Positions 8,809 to 18,203 of a stretch of DNA of 64,000 nt are shown in pieces. Both the position numbers and the translations under genes were made by a program. Origin of the DNA: Acidobacteriota bacterium. Lineage in GTDB: Bacteria; Acidobacteriota; Thermoanaerobaculia; Multivoradales; Multivoraceae. The first letter of the stretch is position 1, and every line of letters begins with the position of its first letter. Below the pieces are notes generated by a model. The model was not told the DNA's origin and searched no databases. It saw nothing but the letters and a program-made list of their open reading frames with translations. The DNA lies in NCBI GenBank assembly GCA_029263415.1, contig JAJCXN010000056.1:186001-250000 (forward strand). Direction: 5' to 3'.

Positions 8809-11800
8809 TTAGCGCCTCAATGAAACCCCAAAGTAGATCGTGCGACCGAATGCAGTGCGTGCGACGCGACGCTCGCGCCAATCGGCCGAATAGACGTAGC
8901 GGAAGGCATTGCGGCGATCAAAGACATCGTTGATGCCCACAAAAGCCAGCAGGCTGGTCCCGTTGCCCACCGCAAAAGGTCGACTGGCGCTCAGGTCTAC
9001 CCGGCGAAAGCCGGGCAGACGGTCGGAATTGATCTCGGCGTAGATCGGGGTGAGACCAAACTCGGTGGCCTCGGTACCGATTACCGGCGTCGTCGGACGC
9101 CCGGTGGCAAACCGAAACCCTAGGCTCGCACTCACACCCCATGGCATCGCCTTATGAGCGACCAGCTGAATCGTGTTGGGTATTGCAAAGTCTGGCTTGA
9201 AAGCTTGAGTCGGAGTTTCATAGCGACCATTATCCTGCCAGGGGGTGTAGAGCCGTTCCGCTTCAAGGTAGGTGTAGGCGGCGAAGCCACGCCAACCTGA
9301 GCGCAAGCCGGGACTGGTGTCACTGGTTTGGAACCCCAGGAACATGTCGACACCGCGCGCGAAGCCATTTCCGGTGCTCGCATACACAGGGGGTCCGGAC
9401 TCGTTCACTTCCATAGGCAGGTCGTCGTAGCGCTTGTCATAGGCCTCGATCCGTATCTGCCAGGGGTCGCCCGCTGTGTGCAGTTGCCACGACACAACGC
9501 GGTGCTCAGCCACCGCGATTCCGAGAGCTCCGAAGTCAATGCCTTGAGACAAATACTCGATGGCTGGCGCTTGGTGATAGCGACCCCAAGCGACCCGGAA
9601 ATGCGACTCTGATCCGGCTCTCAAACTCAGCGATACGCGAGGGTCCCAAGCCGTACTGTCGGGAGCACTCCAACTGTCATGGCGAATTCCAACGTTGAGC
9701 GCGACTCGCCTGCCCACCGACCGTTCGGCTTCGACGTAGGCGCCGACGCGCCTCCGCGGCACCGCAATGTTCCACAGGCGCAAACCCTGGTCGCCGGAAA
9801 AATCGCCGCCCACCGTGGGCAGCGTGCCTAGCGATCGATGTTCGATTTCTTCAACCACCGAACCACCGCGTAGCAGCCATGTAGGAATCGGCTTCTCCAC
9901 GTCCAACCGAGCACGCCTTGTGCGATCGCCAGTGTGAATGTTGAGTACCCCGATCTCCACCTCGCTCGAGTGATCGCCAGAGCTCAAGGCCAACGAGAAC
10001 GAGGCTGGACCCAGGCCTTCCCGCCCATCGGGGCCCTTCGCGACGCCGTTCCATGCAAGCACAGCCACCCGATCTTCGTCACCTGAGTCGATCAGACCGG
10101 CAAAGTTGCCATTCTCGAGTTCCGTTCCCAGTGAGGACGTTTGGTCATAGGCGCTCAAGGACACGGTGTGTCGATCGTTCGGTTGCATCACCACGCGACC
10201 GCTTAAGTCGGTCCCACTGGGCGGCTTGCGGAAGTCCAGTTGCGAGTCATTCAGGTCGACCAACGCACGAGCGTCACGTCGGTTCGTAGCCAGCCGCACC
10301 GAACCGGTCTGGCCCACCGGGCTCTCAAGACTTGCCGACACAGCACCGAGGCCCACTGTCACCGTGAGGCTGCGCACCGAATTGGGCGGCCGCGTTGAAA
10401 GTTCCAGGACGGCCGAAAGGCTGTTGCCATACCGCGCCGGAAACCCGCCGGCACTCAAACTCAACCCCTCCAGCTCAAAAGCGTCAACGCTGCCGAAGAA
10501 TCCGCCAGTTGGCGTCTCGTTACGATAGGGGTGGTCCAGCAAAGCTCGATCCAGGTAAGTCGCGACCTCGCTCGTGTCGCCACCTCGCACAAACAGTCCC
10601 GAGCCTTCGTCGAGCTTGATCACTCCAGGCAAGGTCTGGGTCGCAAACATCGGGTCTGCGTTGGCTCCGGCAGTCGCCACGATGTCTAAGAAGCCAAACT
10701 CTTGCTGAGGTTGCAAAGATTCGTCGGTGGGCGACAGGGCCTCGACCACGATCGCTTCTTGAAAGCGCGAGACGCGCATGGTGAGATCGACCGTGACCGG
10801 CAAGTCGGCCACAAAGAAGCGTTCGATCACGGGATCGAACCCAGCGTAGGCGGCTACCAATTCGAGGGCATCAGTTCCGTTCTCAACCAACGGAAGTACT
10901 CCCGCGATCGCGAAACGGCCGTCGGCATCGGTTCGCACAGAGAGGAAGGCTGTGGTTTGCCCGGCTGCGCGCAATCCCACTTCAACGTGCGACAAGCGGT
11001 AGCCACTAGGAGCCGCAACCTCACCTCGCACCAACAGGTTCAGATCGTCCGCACCCTCGCCCAGCACCTCGCCTGGCACTTCGTCCGTATCACTCTCGTC
11101 GGTATCACTCTCGTCCGCACCCATGTCCCCACTCTCGTCCGCGGTCGCCACGTCTTCGGCGGTCGACACTTCGCTACGCGACCGTGAAGCTGCTGTCTTC
11201 GACGCAGATGTGAACTTGGCTGGCTCTCCCGGCAGATCGAGCCGGTCCATGTCGACCACCCGACCGCGGTGAATCACCAGCGAGACCGTCGCGGTGTTGC
11301 CAATGTCTTCGATCGGAGAAGCGTCGAAGACGATCAAGTTTGCAAGATCACCTGATGCCATACCAATCGACTGCGAGAGCAGCTTTGAGGCATTCGTGCT
11401 CGACGCCCGCAACGCTGCCCATGGCGACAACCCCGCCTCCACCAGAAGCTTGAGTTCGCGATGAACAGACGGCCCTTGGAAGGTGCCGGGGTTGCCCGCA
11501 TCGCTGCCGGTCAGCAGCGTGACCCCGGCGCGGTGCAACTGCGCAACCGCATCCAGGAATCCTTGCCGATCTTCGATTTGTGCCTCGCGCCAGCGGGCCA
11601 TTCGCTCGGGTAGTGGAGTTGTGCGGTCGTTGTACGTCTCCCTCAGCTCATCCAGCGAAGTTCGAGTGTAGAGCGGACCTTCGAGTTCGCCGGGCTTATC
11701 GAGAAAGTGAGAAAGATCAAGATGAACCGCCAAGGTCGGGATGCTAGCCGTGCCCTCTTTGACCATCAGATCGACCAGTGGCTGGGGCACCGGATCGTGA

Positions 11801-12603
11801 TCGGTATGAGTGATCGCATCGACACCCGCAGTCACCGCCTCCATCGCATCCGGCCAGTAGCTGGTGTGGGCCACCACCTGGATCCCGTGCTGGTGTGCCT
11901 CGTCAATGATCGCCTCCATGGTGGCCCGATCGATCGACGGCAGGGTCTCGTGCGAGGCGAGGTAGATGAGTTTGATCACATCCGGCTTCAGAACCGCCAA
12001 ACGGGAGACCTCCGCTCGCGCTTGCTGCGGGTTCTCCACTTCATGAGCAGGGTTCGGGAACTGCGTCCCGTGTCCATCGGGGCAAGTGAAAGCAGCACCG
12101 GCGGTATAGAAGTCGGAACCCACCACTGCTTCTGAGTCAGCGCGTTGCAAGTCGCGCAGCTCCAGCGCTTCCTCTTCGAAGCTCGAGAGGTCCAAGAACC
12201 CGGTTACGCCAACCGAGAGCATGCGTTCCGCGGTGCCCTCGATGCCGAACACTTCGACCTCACCCCGCGGCCCAGCGTTGCCGTAGCTGTGAACGTGGAG
12301 ATCGCTGAGCCCCGGAGCGATGAACTTCGACTCGAGATCAAGCACCTCTCCGGAAAAGCCGTCTGGCAGCGCGGGCAGCCGCTCGACGATCACTCCGTTC
12401 TCGAGGATAAGCACTTCGACGGTCTCGGTCTCCGCCACCGGGTCGAGCACGGTGCCATTGATCAGAGCCAAGCGTTCGGCACTCAACCCCACGGAGAAGA
12501 ACAGAATGAGCACAGCGACCCCGAGGGTGGTGCTGGTGGCGGTGGTCGGTGGATTGGGCTCGGTGTTGGAAGATCGCATCGTGTTTCGGCAGCTCCTTGG
12601 CAT
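8809..12603 (-). CDS. Amidohydrolase fused to TonB-dependent-receptor-like barrel
   Basis: One uninterrupted 1264-residue frame joins two proteins normally encoded separately. After a membrane or signal segment (residues 24-42) comes a metal-dependent amidohydrolase: GLSDLHVHSYG carries the HxH metal ligands (about 103 and 105), KPDVIKLIY a candidate bridging Lys, VVAHTSYW and AITHTDHD further His ligands, and LLTGSDAG the catalytic Asp (about 372). An acidic linker (about 480-520, DESDT twice) leads to a carboxypeptidase-regulatory-like beta-sandwich, a plug-like segment (LPGVIKLDEGSGLFVRGG, ARYGNSLSAVLELSTR) and about 500 residues of beta-barrel strands ending GVSLRR. Inferred topology is a periplasmic hydrolase tethered to an outer-membrane channel. 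The start is uncertain: ATG 12603 or ATG 12579 with an AGGAG upstream. Confidence 0.85.
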   Translation of the reverse strand: MPRSCRNTMRSSNTEPNPPTTATSTTLGVAVLILFFSVGLSAERLALINGTVLDPVAETETVEVLILENGVIVERLPALPDGFSGEVLDLESKFIAPGLSDLHVHSYGNAGPRGEVEVFGIEGTAERMLSVGVTGFLDLSSFEEEALELRDLQRADSEAVVGSDFYTAGAAFTCPDGHGTQFPNPAHEVENPQQARAEVSRLAVLKPDVIKLIYLASHETLPSIDRATMEAIIDEAHQHGIQVVAHTSYWPDAMEAVTAGVDAITHTDHDPVPQPLVDLMVKEGTASIPTLAVHLDLSHFLDKPGELEGPLYTRTSLDELRETYNDRTTPLPERMARWREAQIEDRQGFLDAVAQLHRAGVTLLTGSDAGNPGTFQGPSVHRELKLLVEAGLSPWAALRASSTNASKLLSQSIGMASGDLANLIVFDASPIEDIGNTATVSLVIHRGRVVDMDRLDLPGEPAKFTSASKTAASRSRSEVSTAEDVATADESGDMGADESDTDESDTDEVPGEVLGEGADDLNLLVRGEVAAPSGYRLSHVEVGLRAAGQTTAFLSVRTDADGRFAIAGVLPLVENGTDALELVAAYAGFDPVIERFFVADLPVTVDLTMRVSRFQEAIVVEALSPTDESLQPQQEFGFLDIVATAGANADPMFATQTLPGVIKLDEGSGLFVRGGDTSEVATYLDRALLDHPYRNETPTGGFFGSVDAFELEGLSLSAGGFPARYGNSLSAVLELSTRPPNSVRSLTVTVGLGAVSASLESPVGQTGSVRLATNRRDARALVDLNDSQLDFRKPPSGTDLSGRVVMQPNDRHTVSLSAYDQTSSLGTELENGNFAGLIDSGDEDRVAVLAWNGVAKGPDGREGLGPASFSLALSSGDHSSEVEIGVLNIHTGDRTRRARLDVEKPIPTWLLRGGSVVEEIEHRSLGTLPTVGGDFSGDQGLRLWNIAVPRRRVGAYVEAERSVGRRVALNVGIRHDSWSAPDSTAWDPRVSLSLRAGSESHFRVAWGRYHQAPAIEYLSQGIDFGALGIAVAEHRVVSWQLHTAGDPWQIRIEAYDKRYDDLPMEVNESGPPVYASTGNGFARGVDMFLGFQTSDTSPGLRSGWRGFAAYTYLEAERLYTPWQDNGRYETPTQAFKPDFAIPNTIQLVAHKAMPWGVSASLGFRFATGRPTTPVIGTEATEFGLTPIYAEINSDRLPGFRRVDLSASRPFAVGNGTSLLAFVGINDVFDRRNAFRYVYSADWRERRVARTAFGRTIYFGVSLRR

Positions 12604-12748
12604 TGCTGAATCACCCTACGGCGAAGATCTCACCGCTGTTGCCAATCAATCGACGAACGGCACGCTGGGGCCGACGAACAGCACGATCGACTCGCGCTGC
12701 GCCTCCAACCCACATCCGAAGGTCGTCCAGGCTCCGTCCCCACCCGGT

Positions 12749-13756
12749 TCAGTCCCGACCGCGCTCCAGAAGCCACAGCACATCGCTGACGTTCTCATGC
12801 AAGTAGGCGCACTCGGCCTCCTGGCCGGCGGCGAACGCCAGCAGCTCGGTCGCTAGCCCTGGATACTCGACGGCAAGCGCTTCCGCGCGATGACGGATCA
12901 AGCGGTTCTCTTCGAAGTGATCGGGCTCATTCTCAGTTGACCCGATCGGCGCTGACCCAGCCTGGTCGTGCTTGTCGGGCCGATCGTGCTTGACATACTC
13001 GTCGCACGCGCCGCGCTGAGCGGACTGAGCGGACTGAGCGGACTGGTCGGACTGGTCGGACTGGTCGGGCTGGTCGGGCTGGCCGGGCTGGCCGGGCTGG
13101 TCGGGCTGGTCGGGCTGGTCGATCACTGCGCGCACGACACGATCCCCGCACGACTCGAGCTGTTCGATCATCGCGTCTCGAGTGAGGTAGTCGGCAAAGC
13201 CCTCAAAGTCGCTGGACCCACCTTCGCGCAAAACGACGTCGTTGATCGCAATGAATCCGCCCGGGACCACGAAGCGGCGCAGGGCCGCGATCGTTGCAGA
13301 CCACGACCCGAGCACGTCGCCCAAGGCTGCCATCACCACGACGTCATATCGATCGCATCCTGGAACCGCGCCTGGGCCGGCAACTGCGTCAGACACCGAT
13401 CTTGATAGCGCCAAGATGTCGCCCACTGCAAACGTACAAAGACAAGAGACTCCGGTGACGAGGGCCGCCTCCTCGCAAGCCGCAATAAACGGCGCATGAA
13501 GATCGATGCCGTCGACCCGCCAAGCCAGTTCGTCCGCAATCTCTACTGCCACTGCCCCCTTGCCACAACCGAGATCGAGAACCCGCGTGGTACTGGGTAG
13601 CTCCAGCGACGCCAACAGTTCGACGATCCATTCAGCGTCGCCACCGAGTTCGTCGAGGTCAGCCAGCAACTCGCTCGCGAACGGGAGGAGCTTCTCGTCC
13701 ATCTCGAGTGCGTAGGCGACCATTGCGGTCTCAGAGCGGGAACGCTGTTCAGGCAC
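12749..13756 (-). CDS. SAM-dependent methyltransferase with PDQ tandem-repeat insert
   Basis: A class I methyltransferase fold is shown by motif [17 protein letters not shown] and the acidic residue in VDGIDLH, followed by [14 protein letters not shown] and [13 protein letters not shown]. After the core a low-complexity insert of QPD, QPG, QSD and QSA triplets, encoded by twelve 9-bp units at 13016-13123, separates the catalytic core from a helical C-terminal end. I favour GTG at 13756, which has AGAGAGG seven bases upstream and overlaps the stop of the MBL gene by 8 bp; ATG 13723 or ATG 13786 are alternatives. The substrate is unknown. It lies between the MBL hydrolase and the fused amidohydrolase-receptor on the same strand. 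Confidence 0.75.
   Translation of the reverse strand: MPEQRSRSETAMVAYALEMDEKLLPFASELLADLDELGGDAEWIVELLASLELPSTTRVLDLGCGKGAVAVEIADELAWRVDGIDLHAPFIAACEEAALVTGVSCLCTFAVGDILALSRSVSDAVAGPGAVPGCDRYDVVVMAALGDVLGSWSATIAALRRFVVPGGFIAINDVVLREGGSSDFEGFADYLTRDAMIEQLESCGDRVVRAVIDQPDQPDQPGQPGQPDQPDQSDQSDQSAQSAQSAQRGACDEYVKHDRPDKHDQAGSAPIGSTENEPDHFEENRLIRHRAEALAVEYPGLATELLAFAAGQEAECAYLHENVSDVLWLLERGRD
13016..13123 (-). repeat. Twelve 9-bp tandem repeats inside the methyltransferase gene
   Basis: On the plus strand the units read ctgagcgga (three), ctggtcgga (two), ctggtcggg (two), ctggccggg (two), ctggtcggg (two) and ctggtcgat. The unit is a multiple of three, so copy-number change keeps the frame and lengthens or shortens the QPD/QSA tract. 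The ordered gradient of unit variants indicates expansion in situ. Confidence 0.95.
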
Positions 13757-14756
13757 GCACAAACCTCTCTTCCCCACCCGCAACATCCGCAGGAATCCTG
13801 CGCACTATGCCCGCGGCCGACAGTCGTTCGAGATGCAAGGTGATACTGCGCCGTTCGATCCAATCGGCCCCCTCGACCTGATCCCCCGGGCGGTAGATGA
13901 AGCGATGTTCGATCATCTCCGTCAGCGTGCGCGGTGCCCCGAGGAAGGAGAGCATCTGTTGCTCACGCTCTGAAATCCGCAATGTGTATTTGGCTAGACG
14001 CGCAACGAAGGTCTCCTGATCCACAGCAGCGATGTGATGCCCGGTCACGAACCAGCGGGCCGTCCAGTCCTTGGCCAGCTCAAGCGTGCGCTCGAATTCG
14101 ATCAGGCTCGACGCCGCGTCGCCGTAGTACGGACCGAAGCCAGACAGGTCAATGTCGGCGAGAAACACCACGTCTTGCTCGCCCGGCGACTCAGACAAAC
14201 CGGCAGAGACAGGCGACCCAGTAGGAGGCGGCCCAGTTGAGCCAGGCAACCCAGTCGAGACAGACTGCTCGACCCTCAAAGCGCAGTGTCCAGCCGTGTG
14301 ACCGGGCGTGTGCAGCGCACGCACCGAAACACCGCCAAGATCCCAGGCGTGACCGTCTTGGTAGATCTTCGCGTCGGGGCGGGCCCTAAAGTGAAAGCGG
14401 TCTTGAACGATCTGACGCCAGCGCGACGCGCGGGGCTCCGGCATGCCGAACAACTCCATGAACCCATCGAGCGACTGAATGCCGGCAGCATCTCCGCTGT
14501 GGATCCACAACGGAAGCTCGCTCACCAGCGGGTGGACCAGACCCGGGATGTGATCCTCATGACAATGAGAAAGCACCACGAAGTCCGGCGCCGGTAGCTC
14601 CCCACCAAAGGCGGACTCGAGTTCGCCCAGCAGCGACAGTGGCGCGTCAATCAAAACAGTACGCTCCGAGCCCTGTACCAAGAGGCCGTTGGCATCGGGA
14701 TAGCGGCCATTGGTTTCCCCGGTGATCAGCCAGGTGTTCTTGGTGAGTTGCTGCAT
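13749..14756 (-). CDS. MBL-fold metallo-hydrolase
   Basis: The 335-residue protein has the metallo-beta-lactamase fold signature: VVLSHCHEDHIPGL (the HxHxDH-type zinc site, near residue 85), VRALHTPGHTAGHCAL with the next His, VVFLADIDLSGFG with the bridging Asp, and VTGHHIAAVD late in the fold. A Gly/Pro/Ser-rich insert (about residues 163-195) interrupts the strand before VVFLADID. After residue 250 a winged-helix-like tail (MLSFLGAPRTLTEMIEHR, ITLHLERLSAAGIVRR) resembles the C-terminal domain of LACTB2-type MBL hydrolases. The substrate is unknown. Its last bases overlap the methyltransferase start, giving a coupled pair, and it diverges from the Tricorn gene. Confidence 0.85.
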   Translation of the reverse strand: MQQLTKNTWLITGETNGRYPDANGLLVQGSERTVLIDAPLSLLGELESAFGGELPAPDFVVLSHCHEDHIPGLVHPLVSELPLWIHSGDAAGIQSLDGFMELFGMPEPRASRWRQIVQDRFHFRARPDAKIYQDGHAWDLGGVSVRALHTPGHTAGHCALRVEQSVSTGLPGSTGPPPTGSPVSAGLSESPGEQDVVFLADIDLSGFGPYYGDAASSLIEFERTLELAKDWTARWFVTGHHIAAVDQETFVARLAKYTLRISEREQQMLSFLGAPRTLTEMIEHRFIYRPGDQVEGADWIERRSITLHLERLSAAGIVRRIPADVAGGEERFVRA

Positions 14757-14867
14757 CTGTTCTCTTGTGCCTTCCGCTCAGTGATTGGAGCTCGGAGAGC
14801 GTACACTCCGGAAATCACCTTTTGAGCGGCTCGCGCTCGACCTTCCCTCATTCCAGTTGGAGACACG

Positions 14868-17800
14868 ATGACCGTGAAACGGCTTTCTATAGCAATAATC
14901 CTGACGACTCTCGTCGCGAGTTCCAGCTCTGCAATCGACGTCAGCGACACCCGTTTGCTCACTCAGCCCGCCCTTTCGGCCGAGCACGTCGCCTTTGTCT
15001 ATGCGGAAGATCTCTGGGTCGCTAATCGCGACGGCTCAAACGTGAAGCGCCTGACATCTCACGAGTCCAACGTCTGGGAGCCACGCTTCTCCCCGGATGG
15101 CAAGACCATCGCCTTCAGCGCAGCCTTCGACGGCAACATCGATGTCTACACCGTGGCAGTTACCGGCGGCGCACCGCGCCGACTCACCTTTCACCCCGGT
15201 AGAGACACAGTCCAAGGCTTCACCCCCGATGGACGCGAGGTCTTGTTCGCATCCGGCCGCAGCGTCTTTACCAACCGCTACGTACAGTTGTACACCGTTG
15301 CACTCGACGCAGGCATTGGATCGGCACACAGCGCAAAGCAACTGCCGATCCCCAACGGGTTGCGCGGTACCTACTCGCCCGACGGCAAGAAGATCGCCTA
15401 CATCCCCATCGCCGAGCGCTTCGGCCAATGGAAGAATTATCGTGGCGGCACCACCTCGCGTATCTGGATCTACGACACCAACGATCACTCTGTAGTGCAA
15501 GTGCCGCAGCCCGAGGGCCGCTGCAACGACACCGATCCCGCTTGGATCGGATCGACGGTCTACTTCCGTTCTGATCGCAACGGTGAGTTCAACCTGTTCT
15601 CCTACACCGCTGGCGATGCTGATGTCACCGCGCACACTGACTATCCGGCCTGGCCAATCGAACGCGTGAGTTCAAGCGGCCGCGACCTGGTCATCGAACA
15701 GGCCGGCTACCTGCACACCTGGACCCCAGGAGATTCCGCCCCGCTTAAGCTCACCATCGGTGTAGTTGACGACCTCGACGAGACCCGTGAGCGCTGGGTC
15801 GACGGTGGCGAGTGGATCCGCAATGCAGCCCTCGCTCCTGGTGGTGAACGCGCTGTCTTTGAGTATCGCGGCGAGATCGTCACCTTGCCTGCGAAGAAGG
15901 GAAGTGCTCGCAATCTCACCGGCACCATGGGTGCGCATGAGCGCAGTCCTTCGTGGTCACCCGACGGATCACAGATCGCCTACTTCTCGGATGAAAGCGG
16001 CGAGTACCAACTATTGATCGGCAACCAAGACGGCAGCGGCGAACCCACAGTGTTTGATCTCAACGGCAGCGGCTACTACGAGAACCTGTCGTGGTCACCA
16101 GACGGCAAGCACCTCGCGTTCATCGATAACTCGTGGACGCTCTACTTGTTCGAACCTGCGAGCGAGAAACTGACCGAGATTGCTCAGGACCCGTTCTTTG
16201 GTCCCCCAGGGGTGCGCGCTCTCGCCTACGACTTCTCCCCAGACTCACATTGGTTCGCTTACACCCACAATAGCGACGCGAACATCGCCAGCGTCTGGTT
16301 CTACGACCTGAAGACTGGAGAACGACACCAAGTCACCGACGGCCTCAGCGAGGCGGCTGACCCCGTGTTTGATGAGAGCGGCAAGTACCTCTACTTCCTC
16401 TCCTCCACTGATGCCGGCCCGATCAAGAACTGGTTCGCCATGTCCAACGCCGACATGGAGATCTCGCACAACATCTACGTCGCAGTCCTGGAGTCTGACG
16501 CGGACTCGCCGCTAGCTCCTGAGAGCGACGAGGTCGAGGTGGCTGAATCGGATGCTGACTCGAGTTCAGCCGACGAGCCAAAGGGCGACAAAGATGGCGA
16601 CTCAAAGGGCGAAGCAAAGAACGCCGAGGCCAGTGAGGACACCAAGGACAGCGCAGTCACCGTCGACTTCAACGGGCTTTCTCAACGCATCTTGGCAGTA
16701 CCAACGCCCACTGGCACCTACTCCGATCTGGCCGCTGGTAAAGACGGCGTGATCTTCTATCGCCGCACCAACGACGACGGCCCCAAGCTCTACAACTTCG
16801 ACTTCAGCGATCGCGAGGAGAAGGAACTGCTGGGCAACGCGTCTGGATACGTCCTGTCGCAGGACAACAAGAAACTGCTCTACGTCTCGGGCAGAAGTTG
16901 GGGCATCGCACCAGCTGGCGGCAAAATCAATACTGGGGACACACGTCTGGCGATCGACAAGCTGACCGTCAAGGTTGATCCACGCGCCGAGTGGGAGCAG
17001 ATCTTTCGCGAGGTGTGGCGGATCCAGCGCGACTTCTTCTACGCGCCCAACATGCACGGCGCAGACTGGGACGCGATGGGCGAGAAGTACTCCGCGCTGT
17101 TGGATGACGTTGCCACTCGCGCGGACCTCAACCGGCTGCTGCGCTGGATGTGTAGCGAGCTTGCGGTTGGTCACCACCGCGTTGGCGGCGGCGATGAGCG
17201 AGTCGACACCGACCGGGTTCCGGGCGGCCTCCTGGGCGCGAACTACGAAGTGGCAGGCGACCGCTATCGGTTCAAGAAGGTGTTTGGCGGGCTTAACTGG
17301 AACCCTCAATTGCGCGCTCCGCTCACCGAACCCGGAGTCTCAGTCAAGACTGGCGAGTACCTACTCGCAGTGCGCGGTCGCGATCTCACCACCCAAGACA
17401 ACCTCTACGCTCACTTCGAGAACACATCAGGCAAGGTCATCGAGATCACCGTCGGACCTAATCGCGACGGCTCCGACTCTCGCACCGTGTCCGTAGTTCC
17501 AGTGGGGAACGAGTCGGCACTACGCAACCGAGACTGGGTCGAAGGCAATCTCAAGAAGGTCCACGACGCCACCGACGGACGCGTGGCCTATGTGTATGTG
17601 CCCAACACCACCAATCTTGGCCACACCTACTTCAAGCGTTACTTCTTCCCACAAGTCGACAAGCAGGCAATCATCGTTGACGAGCGCTTCAACGGTGGCG
17701 GCCAGGTCGCCGACTACTACATCGACCACCTGCGTCGGCCCAAGATTAGCTACTGGGCTACCCGCTATGGCAAAGATATCGCCACGCCCACCGGATCGAT

Positions 17801-18203
17801 CCAAGGGCCCAAGGTGATGCTGATCGACGAGACCGCGGGCTCGGGTGGCGATCTGCTGCCTTGGATGTTCAACAAGCTCGGCATTGGCAAACTGATTGGC
17901 AAGCGCACCTGGGGCGGCCTCGTGGGCACACTCGGCTTCCCAGTGTTGCTCGACGGTGGTTCTGTCACCGCACCGAACCTCGCCATCTGGACCGAGGACG
18001 GTTTCGTGGTCGAGAACGCTGGTGTGCCACCCGACATCGAAGTCGAACAATGGCCCGCCGATGTGATCGCCGGTCGCGACCCACAGCTCGAGAAGGCAAT
18101 CGAAGTGGTGCTCCAAGAACTGGAAGCCAACCCACCCGTTGCACCCCAGCGCCCACCCTTCCCGGTGCGAGCATCCGAAAGCTCAAGGGTCCAGCCCCAA
18201 TGA
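14868..18203 (+). CDS. Tricorn protease homologue (S41 family)
   Basis: The 1111-residue exported protein begins with a signal peptide (residues 1-24). It has two beta-propellers built of WD40/TolB-like blades (FSPDGKTIAFSAAFDGNIDVY, WSPDGKHLAFIDNS), an acidic low-complexity loop (about 540-600), a PDZ domain and a C-terminal S41 protease domain. Candidate catalytic residues are His769 or His770 in ELAVGHHRV, and nucleophile Ser992 in ETAGSGGD. The oxyanion neighbourhood GTLGFPVLLDGG and ENAGVPPDIEV match Tricorn cores. Tricorn trims oligopeptides of 6-12 residues to shorter ones; here action is periplasmic. TTGGAG lies just before the ATG. The stop overlaps the carbamoyltransferase start (ATGA). 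Confidence 0.93.
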   Translation: MTVKRLSIAIILTTLVASSSSAIDVSDTRLLTQPALSAEHVAFVYAEDLWVANRDGSNVKRLTSHESNVWEPRFSPDGKTIAFSAAFDGNIDVYTVAVTGGAPRRLTFHPGRDTVQGFTPDGREVLFASGRSVFTNRYVQLYTVALDAGIGSAHSAKQLPIPNGLRGTYSPDGKKIAYIPIAERFGQWKNYRGGTTSRIWIYDTNDHSVVQVPQPEGRCNDTDPAWIGSTVYFRSDRNGEFNLFSYTAGDADVTAHTDYPAWPIERVSSSGRDLVIEQAGYLHTWTPGDSAPLKLTIGVVDDLDETRERWVDGGEWIRNAALAPGGERAVFEYRGEIVTLPAKKGSARNLTGTMGAHERSPSWSPDGSQIAYFSDESGEYQLLIGNQDGSGEPTVFDLNGSGYYENLSWSPDGKHLAFIDNSWTLYLFEPASEKLTEIAQDPFFGPPGVRALAYDFSPDSHWFAYTHNSDANIASVWFYDLKTGERHQVTDGLSEAADPVFDESGKYLYFLSSTDAGPIKNWFAMSNADMEISHNIYVAVLESDADSPLAPESDEVEVAESDADSSSADEPKGDKDGDSKGEAKNAEASEDTKDSAVTVDFNGLSQRILAVPTPTGTYSDLAAGKDGVIFYRRTNDDGPKLYNFDFSDREEKELLGNASGYVLSQDNKKLLYVSGRSWGIAPAGGKINTGDTRLAIDKLTVKVDPRAEWEQIFREVWRIQRDFFYAPNMHGADWDAMGEKYSALLDDVATRADLNRLLRWMCSELAVGHHRVGGGDERVDTDRVPGGLLGANYEVAGDRYRFKKVFGGLNWNPQLRAPLTEPGVSVKTGEYLLAVRGRDLTTQDNLYAHFENTSGKVIEITVGPNRDGSDSRTVSVVPVGNESALRNRDWVEGNLKKVHDATDGRVAYVYVPNTTNLGHTYFKRYFFPQVDKQAIIVDERFNGGGQVADYYIDHLRRPKISYWATRYGKDIATPTGSIQGPKVMLIDETAGSGGDLLPWMFNKLGIGKLIGKRTWGGLVGTLGFPVLLDGGSVTAPNLAIWTEDGFVVENAGVPPDIEVEQWPADVIAGRDPQLEKAIEVVLQELEANPPVAPQRPPFPVRASESSRVQPQ

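Noticed and set aside
13012-13125. CRISPR array or minisatellite outside genes.
   Set aside because: The 9-bp units have no spacers and lie inside a coding frame.
17861-18199. Upstream extension of the carbamoyltransferase frame.
   Set aside because: It lies in another frame of the Tricorn gene; the protein-like sequence begins at ATG 18200.
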